DNA of 64,000 bases from JAZDCZ01 sp046757925 (GTDB lineage Bacteria > Gemmatimonadota > Gemmatimonadetes > Gemmatimonadales > GWC2-71-9). Position 1 is the first letter of the stretch, and each line of letters starts with the position of its first letter. The stretch spans positions 5,641 to 69,640 of the forward strand of contig JBHHZE010000012.1 of assembly GCA_046757925.1 (NCBI GenBank), given 5' to 3'. The position numbers and the translations under genes were made by a program. The notes under the pieces are model-generated. The model was not told the origin of the DNA. It did not search any database and saw nothing but the letters and a program-made list of their open reading frames with translations. Shown piece by piece: positions 17,273-26,254 of this stretch.

Positions 17273-17579
17273 GATTCTAACCTGGTCGCTTGGCCTGTTC
17301 ACGGCGGTGAGCTTTCTGGTGTGCGTGGCCTACGGGCTGATCGTGCCGGAGTCCTTGCACATGACTGGCTGGCTCGAGGAGATGCTGCCTGGATTTGACT
17401 GGCTCACACCCGTTGGCTTTTTCATTGGTCTCGCAGAGTCGTTCCTATACGGAGTGTATGCGGGCCTGGTGTTCCCACCGATCTACAATTTTGTGCTTAA
17501 GCGATCCGGTGTGACCGGTGGGAAGCCGCCACGTTATATTGTTCCGCTGTTCGGAGCACCTACCGATCGGGAGCGATAA
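17259..17579 (+). CDS. DUF5676-family membrane protein
   Basis: A 106-residue protein with two membrane segments: residues 8-30, containing CVAYGLIVPESLHM, and about 46-75, containing GFFIGLAESFLYGVYAGLVF. This matches the DUF5676 pattern of small membrane proteins in metal clusters. Start ATG 17259 follows GGAAGGAG. It overlaps the DUF2933-like gene and ends two bases before the FAD protein, so all are co-transcribed. Function unknown. Confidence 0.75.
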   Translation: MLNTKILTWSLGLFTAVSFLVCVAYGLIVPESLHMTGWLEEMLPGFDWLTPVGFFIGLAESFLYGVYAGLVFPPIYNFVLKRSGVTGGKPPRYIVPLFGAPTDRER

Positions 17580-17581
17580 AG

Positions 17582-18742
17582 ATGGCAACCACCATTGAAA
17601 TCGTTGGAGCCGGCCCCGCGGGACTTGCGGCCGCGATCACGGTAGCGAAACACGGCGGACGCGCGATTGTTTACGAACGTCACAGGGATGTGGGACAGCG
17701 GTTCCACGGCGACTTCCAGGGGTTGGAGAACTGGACCACGGCCGGTGATGTGCTCGACGAGTTTGCGGCGATGGGGATCGAGCCTACGTTCGAGCACACG
17801 CCGTTTCGGGAATGTGTGTTCTACGACCCAGCGGGCCGTGAGTATTACTATCGCGCGGCGAGACCAATTTGGTACCTGACCCGGCGTGGGACGGAAGTCG
17901 GTACGTTGGACCAGAGTCTCAAGGCTCAAGCGCTGGATGCCGGTGTCGACATCCGCTTGGGCGCCAAGAAGGACCATCTGCCCCACGGCGGGATCGTGGC
18001 CCACGGTCCCCGCCGCGTCGATGCCATCGCGGTGGGCTACCTGTTTGAAACGGATCTGGCCGACGGCGCCTTTTGCGCCGTCTCCGACCGACTTGCTCCA
18101 AAGGGCTATTCGTACCTGTTAGTCGCCGGAGGCAGGGGCACGATTGCTTCCTGCATGTTCGCGGATTTTCACAACGATAAGCAGTATCTGGAGCGCACGG
18201 TCGAGTTCTTTCGGCGGAAGGTCGACTTCCAGATGCGGAACGCTCGGGCCTTCGGTGGTTACGGCAACGTCCATGCAGATCGCCGGGCCCGGAAGGGTAG
18301 GATTCTCTATGTAGGCGAGGCCGCAGGTTTCCAAGACACGCTGTTCGGTTTCGGCATGCGCTATGCTCTTAGGTCGGGACATCTCGCGGCTCGAGCCTGG
18401 CTCTCCAACAAACCCGAAACATATGATCGGTTGTGGCGTGGGAGCATGGAGAACCTGACGAGACTGGCAACGGTCAATCGCTACATGTATGAATTACTGG
18501 GCGACCGAGGTTATGCGTTCCTCCTGCGCAAGATCGAAAGAGCACCGGATGTGCGCGACTGGCTGCGAGTCTATTACACTAGGGGCCGATGGAAGTTGAT
18601 GCTCCACCCTTATGTGCGACGACACTCCGTGCAGAGAAAGCCCCTGGTTAAGGAATGCGTTCGAGGTTGCGACTGCACCTGGTGCCGTTGTCCTGACGAC
18701 CGTACTGAACTCGCCTCGGCGGGTAAGCGAAAGGCCTCGTAG
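17582..18742 (+). CDS. FAD-dependent oxidoreductase with C-terminal cysteine cluster
   Basis: A 386-residue flavoprotein of the geranylgeranyl-reductase/monooxygenase type. The N-terminal Rossmann motif is GAGPAGLAAA (residues 9-18), and the second FAD contact is RILYVGEAAGFQDTLFGFGMRYAL (about 240-263). The unusual part is the tail, where ECVRGCDCTWCRC places five cysteines in 12 residues before a basic end. Such a cluster could bind Cu, Hg or another thiophilic ion and pass electrons from the flavin. Last gene of the operon behind the DUF2933/DUF5676 genes. Substrate unknown; a role in metal reduction is inference. Confidence 0.8.
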   Translation: MATTIEIVGAGPAGLAAAITVAKHGGRAIVYERHRDVGQRFHGDFQGLENWTTAGDVLDEFAAMGIEPTFEHTPFRECVFYDPAGREYYYRAARPIWYLTRRGTEVGTLDQSLKAQALDAGVDIRLGAKKDHLPHGGIVAHGPRRVDAIAVGYLFETDLADGAFCAVSDRLAPKGYSYLLVAGGRGTIASCMFADFHNDKQYLERTVEFFRRKVDFQMRNARAFGGYGNVHADRRARKGRILYVGEAAGFQDTLFGFGMRYALRSGHLAARAWLSNKPETYDRLWRGSMENLTRLATVNRYMYELLGDRGYAFLLRKIERAPDVRDWLRVYYTRGRWKLMLHPYVRRHSVQRKPLVKECVRGCDCTWCRCPDDRTELASAGKRKAS

Positions 18743-18887
18743 TTCGAGGTCCACGGCTGAGCCGGGGTTCCCACAGATTTGACCACCGAGCAGTTGGTGA
18801 GTCTCTCTTCACAATAGTTTCACGTATCCTTGTGCGTGGGTCGGGTAACCTTGTGGCTCAAAGTCTTATCACACGAGCTGTCCACCA

Positions 18888-21116
18888 GTGTTTGTCAACC
18901 TGCGGTTGTCATGCGGTTGCCACCGTGAGCGATACCTGGCGTTAACGTTGCTTGCCGGTGTCACTTTCGGCTGTAGCGCCACGGACTCCGCAGGCCCGCT
19001 ATCGGGCACCGAACGAATGGCACTGCGTTTGCGACAGCTTCCCGAAAACCTGGACCCGACGCGCAGCCCCTACGCCAACTCAGCGCGGGCGGATGCCATG
19101 ATGAGGGCGAATCCCCCGTCCGACGTACGCGGCCGGTTCCTATTTGAATACGAGTTGGCCGAACAGTTGCTGTTCGCCGGACGCTTCGATGAAGCCATTG
19201 ATCGCACTCAGCGGATACAGCAGGCGATCGCGGAATACGATCGGGCTGCCGCAGCCGCTCTAGAGGTCCCTGCCGAGTTCTCCCTATTAGTGCAACGCCT
19301 ATTGGGCATGGCGTACTTGCGGCGGGCGATACGCGACCATTGCGTCGAGGACCGGCGAACGTCCGATTGCCTCTTGCCACTTGATACTGGCGGCGCGGAC
19401 GCCGGACTCCGTGTCGCACTCAGTTCGTACCTCGCCACGCTCGATAGGCACCCGGACGATCTGCGAGCCCGTTGGTTGCTCAACGTCGCATGTATGATGC
19501 TCGGAGAGTACCCCGATTCCGTTCCCACGGAGTGGCTGATACAGCCGGATGCATTCGAGTCAGAATACCGGATCGATCGTTTTCCCGACGTCGCACCTGA
19601 GCTTGGCCTTGACGTAGTCGGACGGCTTGGCGGCGTAATCATGGACGACTTCGACAACGACGGCAACCTCGATATAATGACGTCCGCTTGGGGCCTCAAC
19701 GAGCAGCTCCACTACTTCCGTAACAACGGGGACGGAAGCTTCGCCGACCGGACACAGGATGCGGGATTGGGCGGCTTGGTTGCAGGAATGAATCTGTTTC
19801 AAGCTGACTACAACAACGACGGATGTCTCGATGTCTTCGTCACGCGCGGCGCCTGGTCGCCGAACGGTCGTCCCAACTCCTTGCTGAGAAACGACTGCGC
19901 CAGCGGGTTCGAAGACGTCACGGAAGATGCCGGCATCTTGTCGGTCGAGGCGACACTTGCCGCGAGCTGGGGTGACTATGACAACGACGGATGGATAGAC
20001 CTGTTTGTTGCGAACGAATCAAGAGATACCAATAGTGTGCAGAGTCAACTCTTTCACAACAACGGAGACGGAACATTCCGCGACGTCGCGCGCGAGTCAG
20101 GTGCTGGCGTTATTGGAGTCAACAAGGGAGTGGTGTGGGGTGACATCGACAACGATGGTAGGTTGGATCTATACGTGTCCCGCCTCGGTCAGGCGAATGT
20201 CATGTTGCGCAACCTGGGACCGGACTCGGCCGGCACCTGGCAATTCGCCGACGTGACAGATGTGGCTGGAGTCGCAGAACCGGTGGAGAGCTTCCCCACG
20301 TGGTTCTGGGACTACAACAATGATGGCTGGATCGATCTCTTCGTGTCCGGCTATCGTGCCCAACTCGGCGATATCGCCGCCGAGTACATGGGCCTTCCGC
20401 ACAGCTCCGAGCGTCCACGGTTGTATCGGAACAACGGCAATGGCACCTTCAGCGACGTCACCACGGCCACCCGCCTCGACCGCACCCTGTTTGCAATGGG
20501 AGCTAACTATGGAGACCTCGACGGTGACGGATGGCTCGATTTCTACGTGGGTACGGGCGATGCCTATCTTCAGGCCCTGATTCCCAACCGGATGTTCCGC
20601 AACTCCGGCGGTGAGTTCTTCCAAGATGTGACGAGTTCCGGGGGATTCGGACACCTCCTAAAGGGACACGGTGTGGCGTTCGGCGATCTGGACAACGACG
20701 GTGACCAGGACATTTACGCGGTGATGGGCGGGGCCTACGAAGGCGACCTCGGCCGCAATGTCCTCTTCGCCAGCCCGGGACCGAGCAACCCATGGCTGAC
20801 GCTCATCCTGGAAGGTGTCGAATCCAACAGAGCGGCAATCGGTGCACGTATTCATGTGACAATTGAGACACCAACCGGCCTGCGGGACATCTACCGAACA
20901 GTTGGAAGTGGTGGGAGCTTCGGGGCTAACAGCCTGCGGCAGGAAATTGGTCTCGGGAACGCCACGGCCCTACGCCGGGTCGCCATTGTCTGGCCGACAA
21001 CCGGTGCGACAGATGAGTACGCAAACATGGTTGTGAATCGAGCCTACCGGGTTCGCGAAGGCGGATCCCGTCCAACCCCTATCGATCTCGCCGCCATATC
21101 TTTGTTTGCTCGCTGA
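18888..21116 (+). CDS. Secreted FG-GAP/ASPIC-UnbV (CRTAC1-type) lipoprotein
   Basis: A 742-residue exported protein. The signal peptide ends at a lipobox-like LAGVTFGC. A helical TPR-like region (about 60-215) is followed by a beta-propeller with at least seven calcium-type repeats (DFDNDGNLD, DYNNDGCLD, DYDNDGWID, DIDNDGRLD, DYNNDGWID, DLDGDGWLD, DLDNDGDQD). The end is an ASPIC/UnbV domain (IGARIHVTIETPTG...GSGGSFGANS...WPTTGATDEY). It probably acts at the cell surface; ligand unknown. The GTG at 18888 lacks a clear ribosome site, and TTG 18906 is an alternative. Confidence 0.85.
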   Translation: MFVNLRLSCGCHRERYLALTLLAGVTFGCSATDSAGPLSGTERMALRLRQLPENLDPTRSPYANSARADAMMRANPPSDVRGRFLFEYELAEQLLFAGRFDEAIDRTQRIQQAIAEYDRAAAAALEVPAEFSLLVQRLLGMAYLRRAIRDHCVEDRRTSDCLLPLDTGGADAGLRVALSSYLATLDRHPDDLRARWLLNVACMMLGEYPDSVPTEWLIQPDAFESEYRIDRFPDVAPELGLDVVGRLGGVIMDDFDNDGNLDIMTSAWGLNEQLHYFRNNGDGSFADRTQDAGLGGLVAGMNLFQADYNNDGCLDVFVTRGAWSPNGRPNSLLRNDCASGFEDVTEDAGILSVEATLAASWGDYDNDGWIDLFVANESRDTNSVQSQLFHNNGDGTFRDVARESGAGVIGVNKGVVWGDIDNDGRLDLYVSRLGQANVMLRNLGPDSAGTWQFADVTDVAGVAEPVESFPTWFWDYNNDGWIDLFVSGYRAQLGDIAAEYMGLPHSSERPRLYRNNGNGTFSDVTTATRLDRTLFAMGANYGDLDGDGWLDFYVGTGDAYLQALIPNRMFRNSGGEFFQDVTSSGGFGHLLKGHGVAFGDLDNDGDQDIYAVMGGAYEGDLGRNVLFASPGPSNPWLTLILEGVESNRAAIGARIHVTIETPTGLRDIYRTVGSGGSFGANSLRQEIGLGNATALRRVAIVWPTTGATDEYANMVVNRAYRVREGGSRPTPIDLAAISLFAR

Positions 21117-21255
21117 GCACCCGCTACAGGGGGGCGATGTGGCCTATGACATGGCCAGGCGAAGATGTACGCGATGTGGTCGGCACCCCGGGTGGGTGTG
21201 CTCTTCTAGCCGAGGCTGTCGGCAACATATGAGGCCCATCCCGCGTTGATAGGCC

Positions 21256-22857
21256 ATGGGGTGGTTGCAAACGCGCGTCAAGGGTGAGAAGCACACGATC
21301 CGACATCTCACGATCGTCGGAGTGATTGTCCTATGCGGATGCGGTACGAACTCGGCGGGTGATACGCCGGATAGTACCGGTCGATGGGGCGGTACCGATG
21401 CCGCGGCACGGCAGCCGCTGCCCGAATCGCATCAGGTCGACAACGTGATGGCCAGAATAAGAGGCCTGTCCCACAGCGGGGACCCCCTCAAGCTCCGCTA
21501 TATCACGACCGAAGGTATCCCCACGAGTGAGGCGGAGTTTCCGATTACGAATAGGGGGTCGAACTGCCACATCCAAGCGGTTCAGCGACTGGGGCAGCAC
21601 GGAGCCTTCGTGTTCGCAGGCAATTCCGCGGCGCCGCGGCGGCGCCAGCTGAATTGTGCGGACCCCCAACCCGGACGGGGTGCGCACCTGTTTGTGGCCC
21701 GAGTCACATCGAAGATCGTGGATGCGAATGGCAGGCTCGGTCCCCTCGAAGCGCCCAGCAACGGCGATGGAGTTACCGCCAGCGTTCTGCTCAGCGAGGG
21801 CATGTCCGAGTATTTCCATCCCGGCGGATTTCAGGCCGTGGGTTCGATCGTGTTTGCTGGATTCGATAACAGGCAAGAATCTATCGTCGAGGTGTGGGAT
21901 GTGAGCGACCCCACCGCGCCCACCAGAATGCGTCGTCTCGACCCGGATCTCACGCAGCGGCACCGGGCTCTGGCACTGGGTGTTGTCACGGGCCCTCACG
22001 GCGAGTACCTACTGGCGGTGCAGGGGAACGAGGGAGTGGTTTACTTCTACCTCGAGCGGGACGCCGGGCCACGGCTTGTATTCGACTCGGCCGGCGTATT
22101 CGACCCCGGAGCCCGGTCTCCGGGGTTCCGCATGCAGTGGCAAAGTTACACCGGCTTCAACCTGGTGGCCGAGACGGGCGGAAAGTTCTACCTCGTGGGC
22201 ATCGACAACGATCACGGTTCCGTTCGCTGTCCGTCCTCCGAGAGCCCACGGGCGTTCTTGGAGGCTGCGATAACTCCGGCGAACACCATAGTACACGTAT
22301 ACGAATTAGTGGGGGTCGACTCCAGAGGGCGGCATCTCAGTCCGTTCGATGCAAAGGCGATCACGCGCACGTTCCTGCGGGTCGGAAGTCGCATGCTGGC
22401 GAGTCACTATGGTGCCGGCTGTGCCGGGGCGGGTGTGTACGCCACACCCAAGGGCAATCTATTCATCTACCTGATGAAGCAATGGGGAGTCGGCGGCACG
22501 GTAAGCGTATTCGAGCACGCGGGGTCCGCGCCGGCCAGCCCGCCGGAGATTTGCCGTCACTATCCTGCGATGTTCCAGGACGAGTTTTACAGGGGACGCC
22601 GACTCCTGCTGGATCGCGACGTCGCCAATTTGCGGAAGGAGGGCTTCGGCAAGAAAGCCTCCTCCTTGTGTGTTCCCCGAGGCCAGTGGATGCGCGTGTA
22701 TTACAAGACCCGCTATCGCAAACAGCCGCTCGTCTTGCTTGGACCGAGCGATTCCGGTTCCACGGCTAATGGGATCGAGCAACTCGGGAGTCGCTCGCGT
22801 ATCCGGAGTTCTGACTGGAACGATGCGATCCTTTCCGTCCGGGTCGGCCGTCGTTAG
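21256..22857 (+). CDS. Putative lipoprotein with beta-propeller-like body and beta/gamma-crystallin-like end
   Basis: A 533-residue protein I cannot assign to a named family. The signal region ends at IVLCGC, a lipobox. The middle (about 90-420) has repeated short beta-rich blocks such as VEVWDVSDPTAPTRMRRL and GEYLLAVQGNEGVVYFY, as in LVIVD/propeller proteins. The last 100 residues look like two Greek-key motifs: MFQDEFYRGRRLLL...GFGKKASSLCV and VYYKTRYRKQPLVLL...DWNDAILSVRV, like beta/gamma-crystallin or I36 inhibitor domains. ATG 21256 has only a weak ribosome site. Same strand as the FG-GAP gene, 139 bases later. Confidence 0.6.
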   Translation: MGWLQTRVKGEKHTIRHLTIVGVIVLCGCGTNSAGDTPDSTGRWGGTDAAARQPLPESHQVDNVMARIRGLSHSGDPLKLRYITTEGIPTSEAEFPITNRGSNCHIQAVQRLGQHGAFVFAGNSAAPRRRQLNCADPQPGRGAHLFVARVTSKIVDANGRLGPLEAPSNGDGVTASVLLSEGMSEYFHPGGFQAVGSIVFAGFDNRQESIVEVWDVSDPTAPTRMRRLDPDLTQRHRALALGVVTGPHGEYLLAVQGNEGVVYFYLERDAGPRLVFDSAGVFDPGARSPGFRMQWQSYTGFNLVAETGGKFYLVGIDNDHGSVRCPSSESPRAFLEAAITPANTIVHVYELVGVDSRGRHLSPFDAKAITRTFLRVGSRMLASHYGAGCAGAGVYATPKGNLFIYLMKQWGVGGTVSVFEHAGSAPASPPEICRHYPAMFQDEFYRGRRLLLDRDVANLRKEGFGKKASSLCVPRGQWMRVYYKTRYRKQPLVLLGPSDSGSTANGIEQLGSRSRIRSSDWNDAILSVRVGRR

Positions 22858-22947
22858 TGGCGGACCACCGACGTCTCGTCGCAGCCGCACTTGAGACAAG
22901 CTCGACTCGCGCCGTCTTGAGCACCGCGGTATCGCGCGCTCGTTCAG

Positions 22948-23376
22948 TTACTGTAGGGGGTGTCTCCAAGTGAGCCCCTGGAACCGCGCGTAGTCTCTGT
23001 CGGTTGTGATCCACTCGCAGCCCCACTCGATAGCCAGAGCGGCGAGATAGGCATCGGGCACCAGATTACCCCTGGCGCCGCATTGCTGGGAGAGGTCACG
23101 GAAGATGTCCCAATGGCGAGCACCGGGTGTGACCATTACAGCATTGGGACTAGTCCGAATGGCGTCGGCAAACGCGAACGATTCCTCGGGTTTGCTGGGG
23201 ATCCGATACACGCGAGGGTGAGTGCATATCCGGATGAAGGAACTCAGCACCAACTCGGACACTCCCACGTTAGCCGCTCCCGTGAGCTGTTCCACTAGCC
23301 AAGCGTGGTACTCCTGATGCCGCTCACTATCTACGCGGAAAGCGTATAGCAGGACGTTGACATCGCAGAGGATCAC
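22948..23376 (-). CDS. VapC-like PIN-domain toxin
   Basis: A 142-residue PIN ribonuclease. The acidic catalytic set is visible: Asp5 (ILCDVNVLLYAFR), Glu in VGVSELVLSSF, Asp in LVPDAYLAALA and Asp in ITTDRDYARF. The GTG start at 23376 overlaps the antitoxin stop as GTGA. The longer upstream extension of this frame is antitoxin sequence read in another frame. Toxins of this type usually cut tRNA or rRNA; the target here is unknown. Confidence 0.88.
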   Translation of the reverse strand: MILCDVNVLLYAFRVDSERHQEYHAWLVEQLTGAANVGVSELVLSSFIRICTHPRVYRIPSKPEESFAFADAIRTSPNAVMVTPGARHWDIFRDLSQQCGARGNLVPDAYLAALAIEWGCEWITTDRDYARFQGLTWRHPLQ

Positions 23377-23612
23377 ACTCGTCCATCCATCACGTCGTAG
23401 AGTTCTGCCGAGTCGTCGAGGTCTATGCCGGGCAGGGTGCCGCCCCCCCCTGATGTGGGTAGCTCCAGCGGCCGACAGTCGACCGGAGCTGGGCGTGCGA
23501 GGTAAGCCAGGAGCGCTTCCCGGATAACCGATGTGAGGCTCGTTCCCTGCTGGAGTGCACACCGTTTGGCCTGCTGAAGTAGATCGTCCTCTAGGCGCAC
23601 GGTGGTTCGCAT
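23373..23612 (-). CDS. VapB-like ribbon-helix-helix antitoxin
   Basis: A 79-residue antitoxin. MRTTVRLEDDLLQQAKRCAL starts a ribbon-helix-helix DNA-binding unit (residues 1-45), and the acidic tail (DLDDSAELYDVMDG) would block the toxin. It lies directly before and overlaps the PIN gene. The ATG has no Shine-Dalgarno sequence, and a promoter seems to place the transcript start at or next to the ATG. Confidence 0.85.
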   Translation of the reverse strand: MRTTVRLEDDLLQQAKRCALQQGTSLTSVIREALLAYLARPAPVDCRPLELPTSGGGGTLPGIDLDDSAELYDVMDGRV

Positions 23613-23648
23613 ATGTTAAAATGTCATATAAGAACATCAATATGTCAA
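23611..23648 (-). promoter_or_regulatory. vapBC promoter/operator, probably leaderless
   Basis: On the minus strand a perfect -35 TTGACA (23648-23643) is followed after 17 bases by GACATT (23625-23620), which places the start at or next to the A of the vapB ATG (23612). Inverted ATATG...CATAT (23611-23615, 23625-23629) and a repeat of ATATGTYAA (23611, 23640) overlap it and may bind VapB. Confidence 0.45.
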
Positions 23649-23798
23649 CAATAGGAGTGCTTCTGGGGTTATGTCTCGCTTGTCATGCGGTGGTGGCGGT
23701 GACGGCCGTCCCAAAGACGAAAGCTTGCCGCTTGCCCACTTGCACCAGTCCCACTTGAGCGCATCTTCAATTCCCTGATCGAAATGTCCGGAGGAAAG

Positions 23799-24629
23799 AT
23801 GAGAGTCGCTGTACTACGGTCTGCCGTGATCGTTCTCGGATTGACGGCGTGTTCGGCCCAAGGGGGAGATGGTAGCTCGAGTTCAGAGGAGGCCATCACC
23901 TCGTCCATTCCTGACGCTATTGTCGGCAAGGCGCCCCCGCCGCAAGGTGAAGCTGTCAACTATGTCCCGGGCGATGATTCGACGCGCGGGTACCTCGCCG
24001 TACCGGAAGGCGACGGACCGTTCCCCGCGGTCGTTCTCATCCATGAATGGAATGGGTTGGTCGATCGCGTGCGACAGGTTGCGGATGAATTGGCGGCCCA
24101 GGGGTACGTTGCCCTAGCAGCCGATCTCTATCACGGGCAGACGGGCAGCAGTCCTGGAGAGAACCGGGCGCTCGCGACCGAGGCCCGCAGTCGTCAGGAC
24201 GACTTGATCGAGAATCTGGATTACGCGCAACGCTTCTTGCGGCAACGGTCGGACGTTACGGGCAAAGTCGCCGTAATGGGCTGGTGCTTTGGGGGCGGCG
24301 TCGCGCTGAGCTATGCGTTGGGCGGCGAACAACATGAGGGCACCGCGATCTTTTACGGCAGGCTGGTGGAAGACCCGGCCGTGCTGGCCAAGTTGAGTCA
24401 CCCGATATACGGCACGTTCGCGGGGCAGGACCGCGGCATACCGCCCGATCACGTGAGGCGCTTCGCCGCAGCATTGGACAGTATCGGCATCGAGAACGAC
24501 ATCCATATCTACGATCCCGTGGGCCACGGCTTCTGGCTACATGTGGACGGCGACCCGGATGTGCGCGAGGCACCGGCCAGCGACGCGTGGAGACGGCTCA
24601 AGGCCTATCTGAAGAGGGTCTTGGGCTGA
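23799..24629 (+). CDS. Dienelactone hydrolase-family lipoprotein
   Basis: A 276-residue exported alpha/beta-hydrolase. The lipobox is GLTACS (about residues 15-20). Catalytic set: nucleophile Cys in MGWCFGGGVALS, Asp in FAGQDRGIP and His in PVGHGFW, as in dienelactone hydrolases. Start ATG 23799 is chosen because GGAGGAAAG stands directly before it; an ATG 15 bases upstream lacks this. Convergent with the outer-membrane barrel gene. Substrate unknown; some family members occur near mer genes, but no direct link is shown here. Confidence 0.85.
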   Translation: MRVAVLRSAVIVLGLTACSAQGGDGSSSSEEAITSSIPDAIVGKAPPPQGEAVNYVPGDDSTRGYLAVPEGDGPFPAVVLIHEWNGLVDRVRQVADELAAQGYVALAADLYHGQTGSSPGENRALATEARSRQDDLIENLDYAQRFLRQRSDVTGKVAVMGWCFGGGVALSYALGGEQHEGTAIFYGRLVEDPAVLAKLSHPIYGTFAGQDRGIPPDHVRRFAAALDSIGIENDIHIYDPVGHGFWLHVDGDPDVREAPASDAWRRLKAYLKRVLG

Positions 24630-24660
24630 GATCACCGGCCCTGCCGGCAGGCGCGGACAG

Positions 24661-25503
24661 TCAATGAAGACGAGCGCTGACGGCGAGAGAATACTGGGGC
24701 CCGGCCGGTATGAATCCCCGCCCGTCCAGTGGAATCCTTACCGCGAACTCGGGCCAGGTGGGTCCCGCGCGAACGGCTCCAGCTAATTGCAGGGTGGTGA
24801 GCCTGCGCTTGGTGGCGGTGAGGATACGGTCAGATCGGAACCGCTTTCCTCGCAATCCGTCGACTGTCACTTTGAGCAAGGACCACTCCCGCGGGTTCCA
24901 ACCCACCTCGGATAAGAACACGAACTCGTTGCCCGGGTCCTTCAGCAGCCTGCCGTTGGGGTACCGCTTGCGGTAGCCCAGCCAAAGCTCTCCGTACGCG
25001 GGAAACGGCCAGAAGGAGTGCCCGATCTCTCCAAAGACCTCTGCGTCCCACTGGCCTTCACCAACTGGGATTATCTGGCCGTCACGGGGAGAGTCACCTA
25101 TGGGAGTCTTGACCCCTGCCCTCAGTGCCAACGGCGTGCTGCCTTTGAACAGCGTGATCGGTTGCCAGCGTACCCACGCTCGGATGTCACCGAACCCCGT
25201 CGTTCGCAGGTCTTGAGCGGCATCGGAGAAGCGCAGGTCAAAGTAGGGAACTTGAAGCCACACATCGAGATTGGGCTGCACTCCCACTATGACATCGGTG
25301 ACTACGGCTCTTGCGTCGGACGTTCCGTTTGTGAGGTAGCGCTCCCGCTCACCGACAACGCCGAAGCGCTTGTCTGTTTTCTGCCTGAAGCCGGCTACCT
25401 TGACCCAGACTCGGCCGGCTCTGCCCTGGGTCCACTGTGCTTGGGCCGGGCTTGCGAGCAGAAAGAGTGCAAAGAAAAGCCATCGGTTGCGAATTCCTCC
25501 CAC
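24661..25503 (-). CDS. Predicted outer-membrane beta-barrel protein
   Basis: A 280-residue protein with a clear signal peptide (ending SPAQAQ, residue 23) and alternating amphipathic strands up to a terminal aromatic/His end (YSLAVSARLH), typical of a transporter-like outer-membrane barrel. The GTG start directly abuts the stop of the upstream membrane protein gene (TGAGTG), so it is the last gene of the DUF302 module. No named family recognised. Confidence 0.6.
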   Translation of the reverse strand: MGGIRNRWLFFALFLLASPAQAQWTQGRAGRVWVKVAGFRQKTDKRFGVVGERERYLTNGTSDARAVVTDVIVGVQPNLDVWLQVPYFDLRFSDAAQDLRTTGFGDIRAWVRWQPITLFKGSTPLALRAGVKTPIGDSPRDGQIIPVGEGQWDAEVFGEIGHSFWPFPAYGELWLGYRKRYPNGRLLKDPGNEFVFLSEVGWNPREWSLLKVTVDGLRGKRFRSDRILTATKRRLTTLQLAGAVRAGPTWPEFAVRIPLDGRGFIPAGPQYSLAVSARLH

Positions 25504-26241
25504 TCAAGACCTTCCCAACACGAACGGGACGAGCCAGGCCCGGTCGTCATCGTCTAGGAAATGCTGGATCAAGACACCCATGGTGATTCCGAACGCCAAG
25601 TGCGCCACAAACGTGATGATGAAAAGTTGGGGCCATGCATAGTTATAGCCGAACAATCCCACCATGGGCCCCATCGGTGGTCCCAGCATCATGCCCAACT
25701 CCAGCACCTGTGCCCACACGGTCGCCCATATAACTGCGGTGACGTACGAACGTCTCTTCCCCCAAACGAATGCGTAGAAGAGACCGAAATTTGCGCCGTT
25801 CAGATAATGGACGAACAGCCCTACCGGGTAGAGCGTCGAAAAATTGGCGCTGCCGGTTGCCATTTTCCCGAACATAACCGGGGTGTCTCCAGGTAGCCAA
25901 CCGTGGATGACACCTGCCTGTCTGACCGCGTCAAGGGCCACAGTGGCGAGTGCTCCCATAAAGAATCCGACGGTGATACGTCGGTAGATATCGGGATATC
26001 TCTTCCTACAGTACCAAGCTATAGCTGCCAGAATCACTAGGGCCGGAACCAGTGCGAAAGGAATGTAAAAGCGGGCAAACTCATGGGCTGTCGCAAACAC
26101 GCGAGGTCCCATTCCCACACCTTTGAGATACTGGGCGTACCCAAAGGATAGTGTCACTAGCTGGATCGGTACGGCGCCACCGGCAACAAAGGCCACTGCT
26201 GCCAGGAGCGTCCTGCGTGAGTCTGGCCGTGACTGCTTCAT
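25504..26241 (-). CDS. Multi-pass membrane protein of the DUF302 module
   Basis: A 245-residue protein with about six membrane segments (for example near residues 12-35, 58-76, 90-105, 138-158, 165-185 and 205-228). Met/Gly/Pro-rich LGMMLGPPMGPMVG lies between two of them. No family recognised. It lies 13 bases after the DUF302 gene and directly before the barrel gene. With a MerR-type promoter in front of the module, a role in mercury or other metal movement is possible but unproven. Confidence 0.65.
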   Translation of the reverse strand: MKQSRPDSRRTLLAAVAFVAGGAVPIQLVTLSFGYAQYLKGVGMGPRVFATAHEFARFYIPFALVPALVILAAIAWYCRKRYPDIYRRITVGFFMGALATVALDAVRQAGVIHGWLPGDTPVMFGKMATGSANFSTLYPVGLFVHYLNGANFGLFYAFVWGKRRSYVTAVIWATVWAQVLELGMMLGPPMGPMVGLFGYNYAWPQLFIITFVAHLAFGITMGVLIQHFLDDDDRAWLVPFVLGRS

Positions 26242-26254
26242 GGTCCGACGCTCC

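Noticed and set aside
21331..21999. 222-codon minus-strand frame inside the propeller-like lipoprotein gene
   Set aside because: The plus-strand frame has a lipobox and domain features; the minus frame has none.
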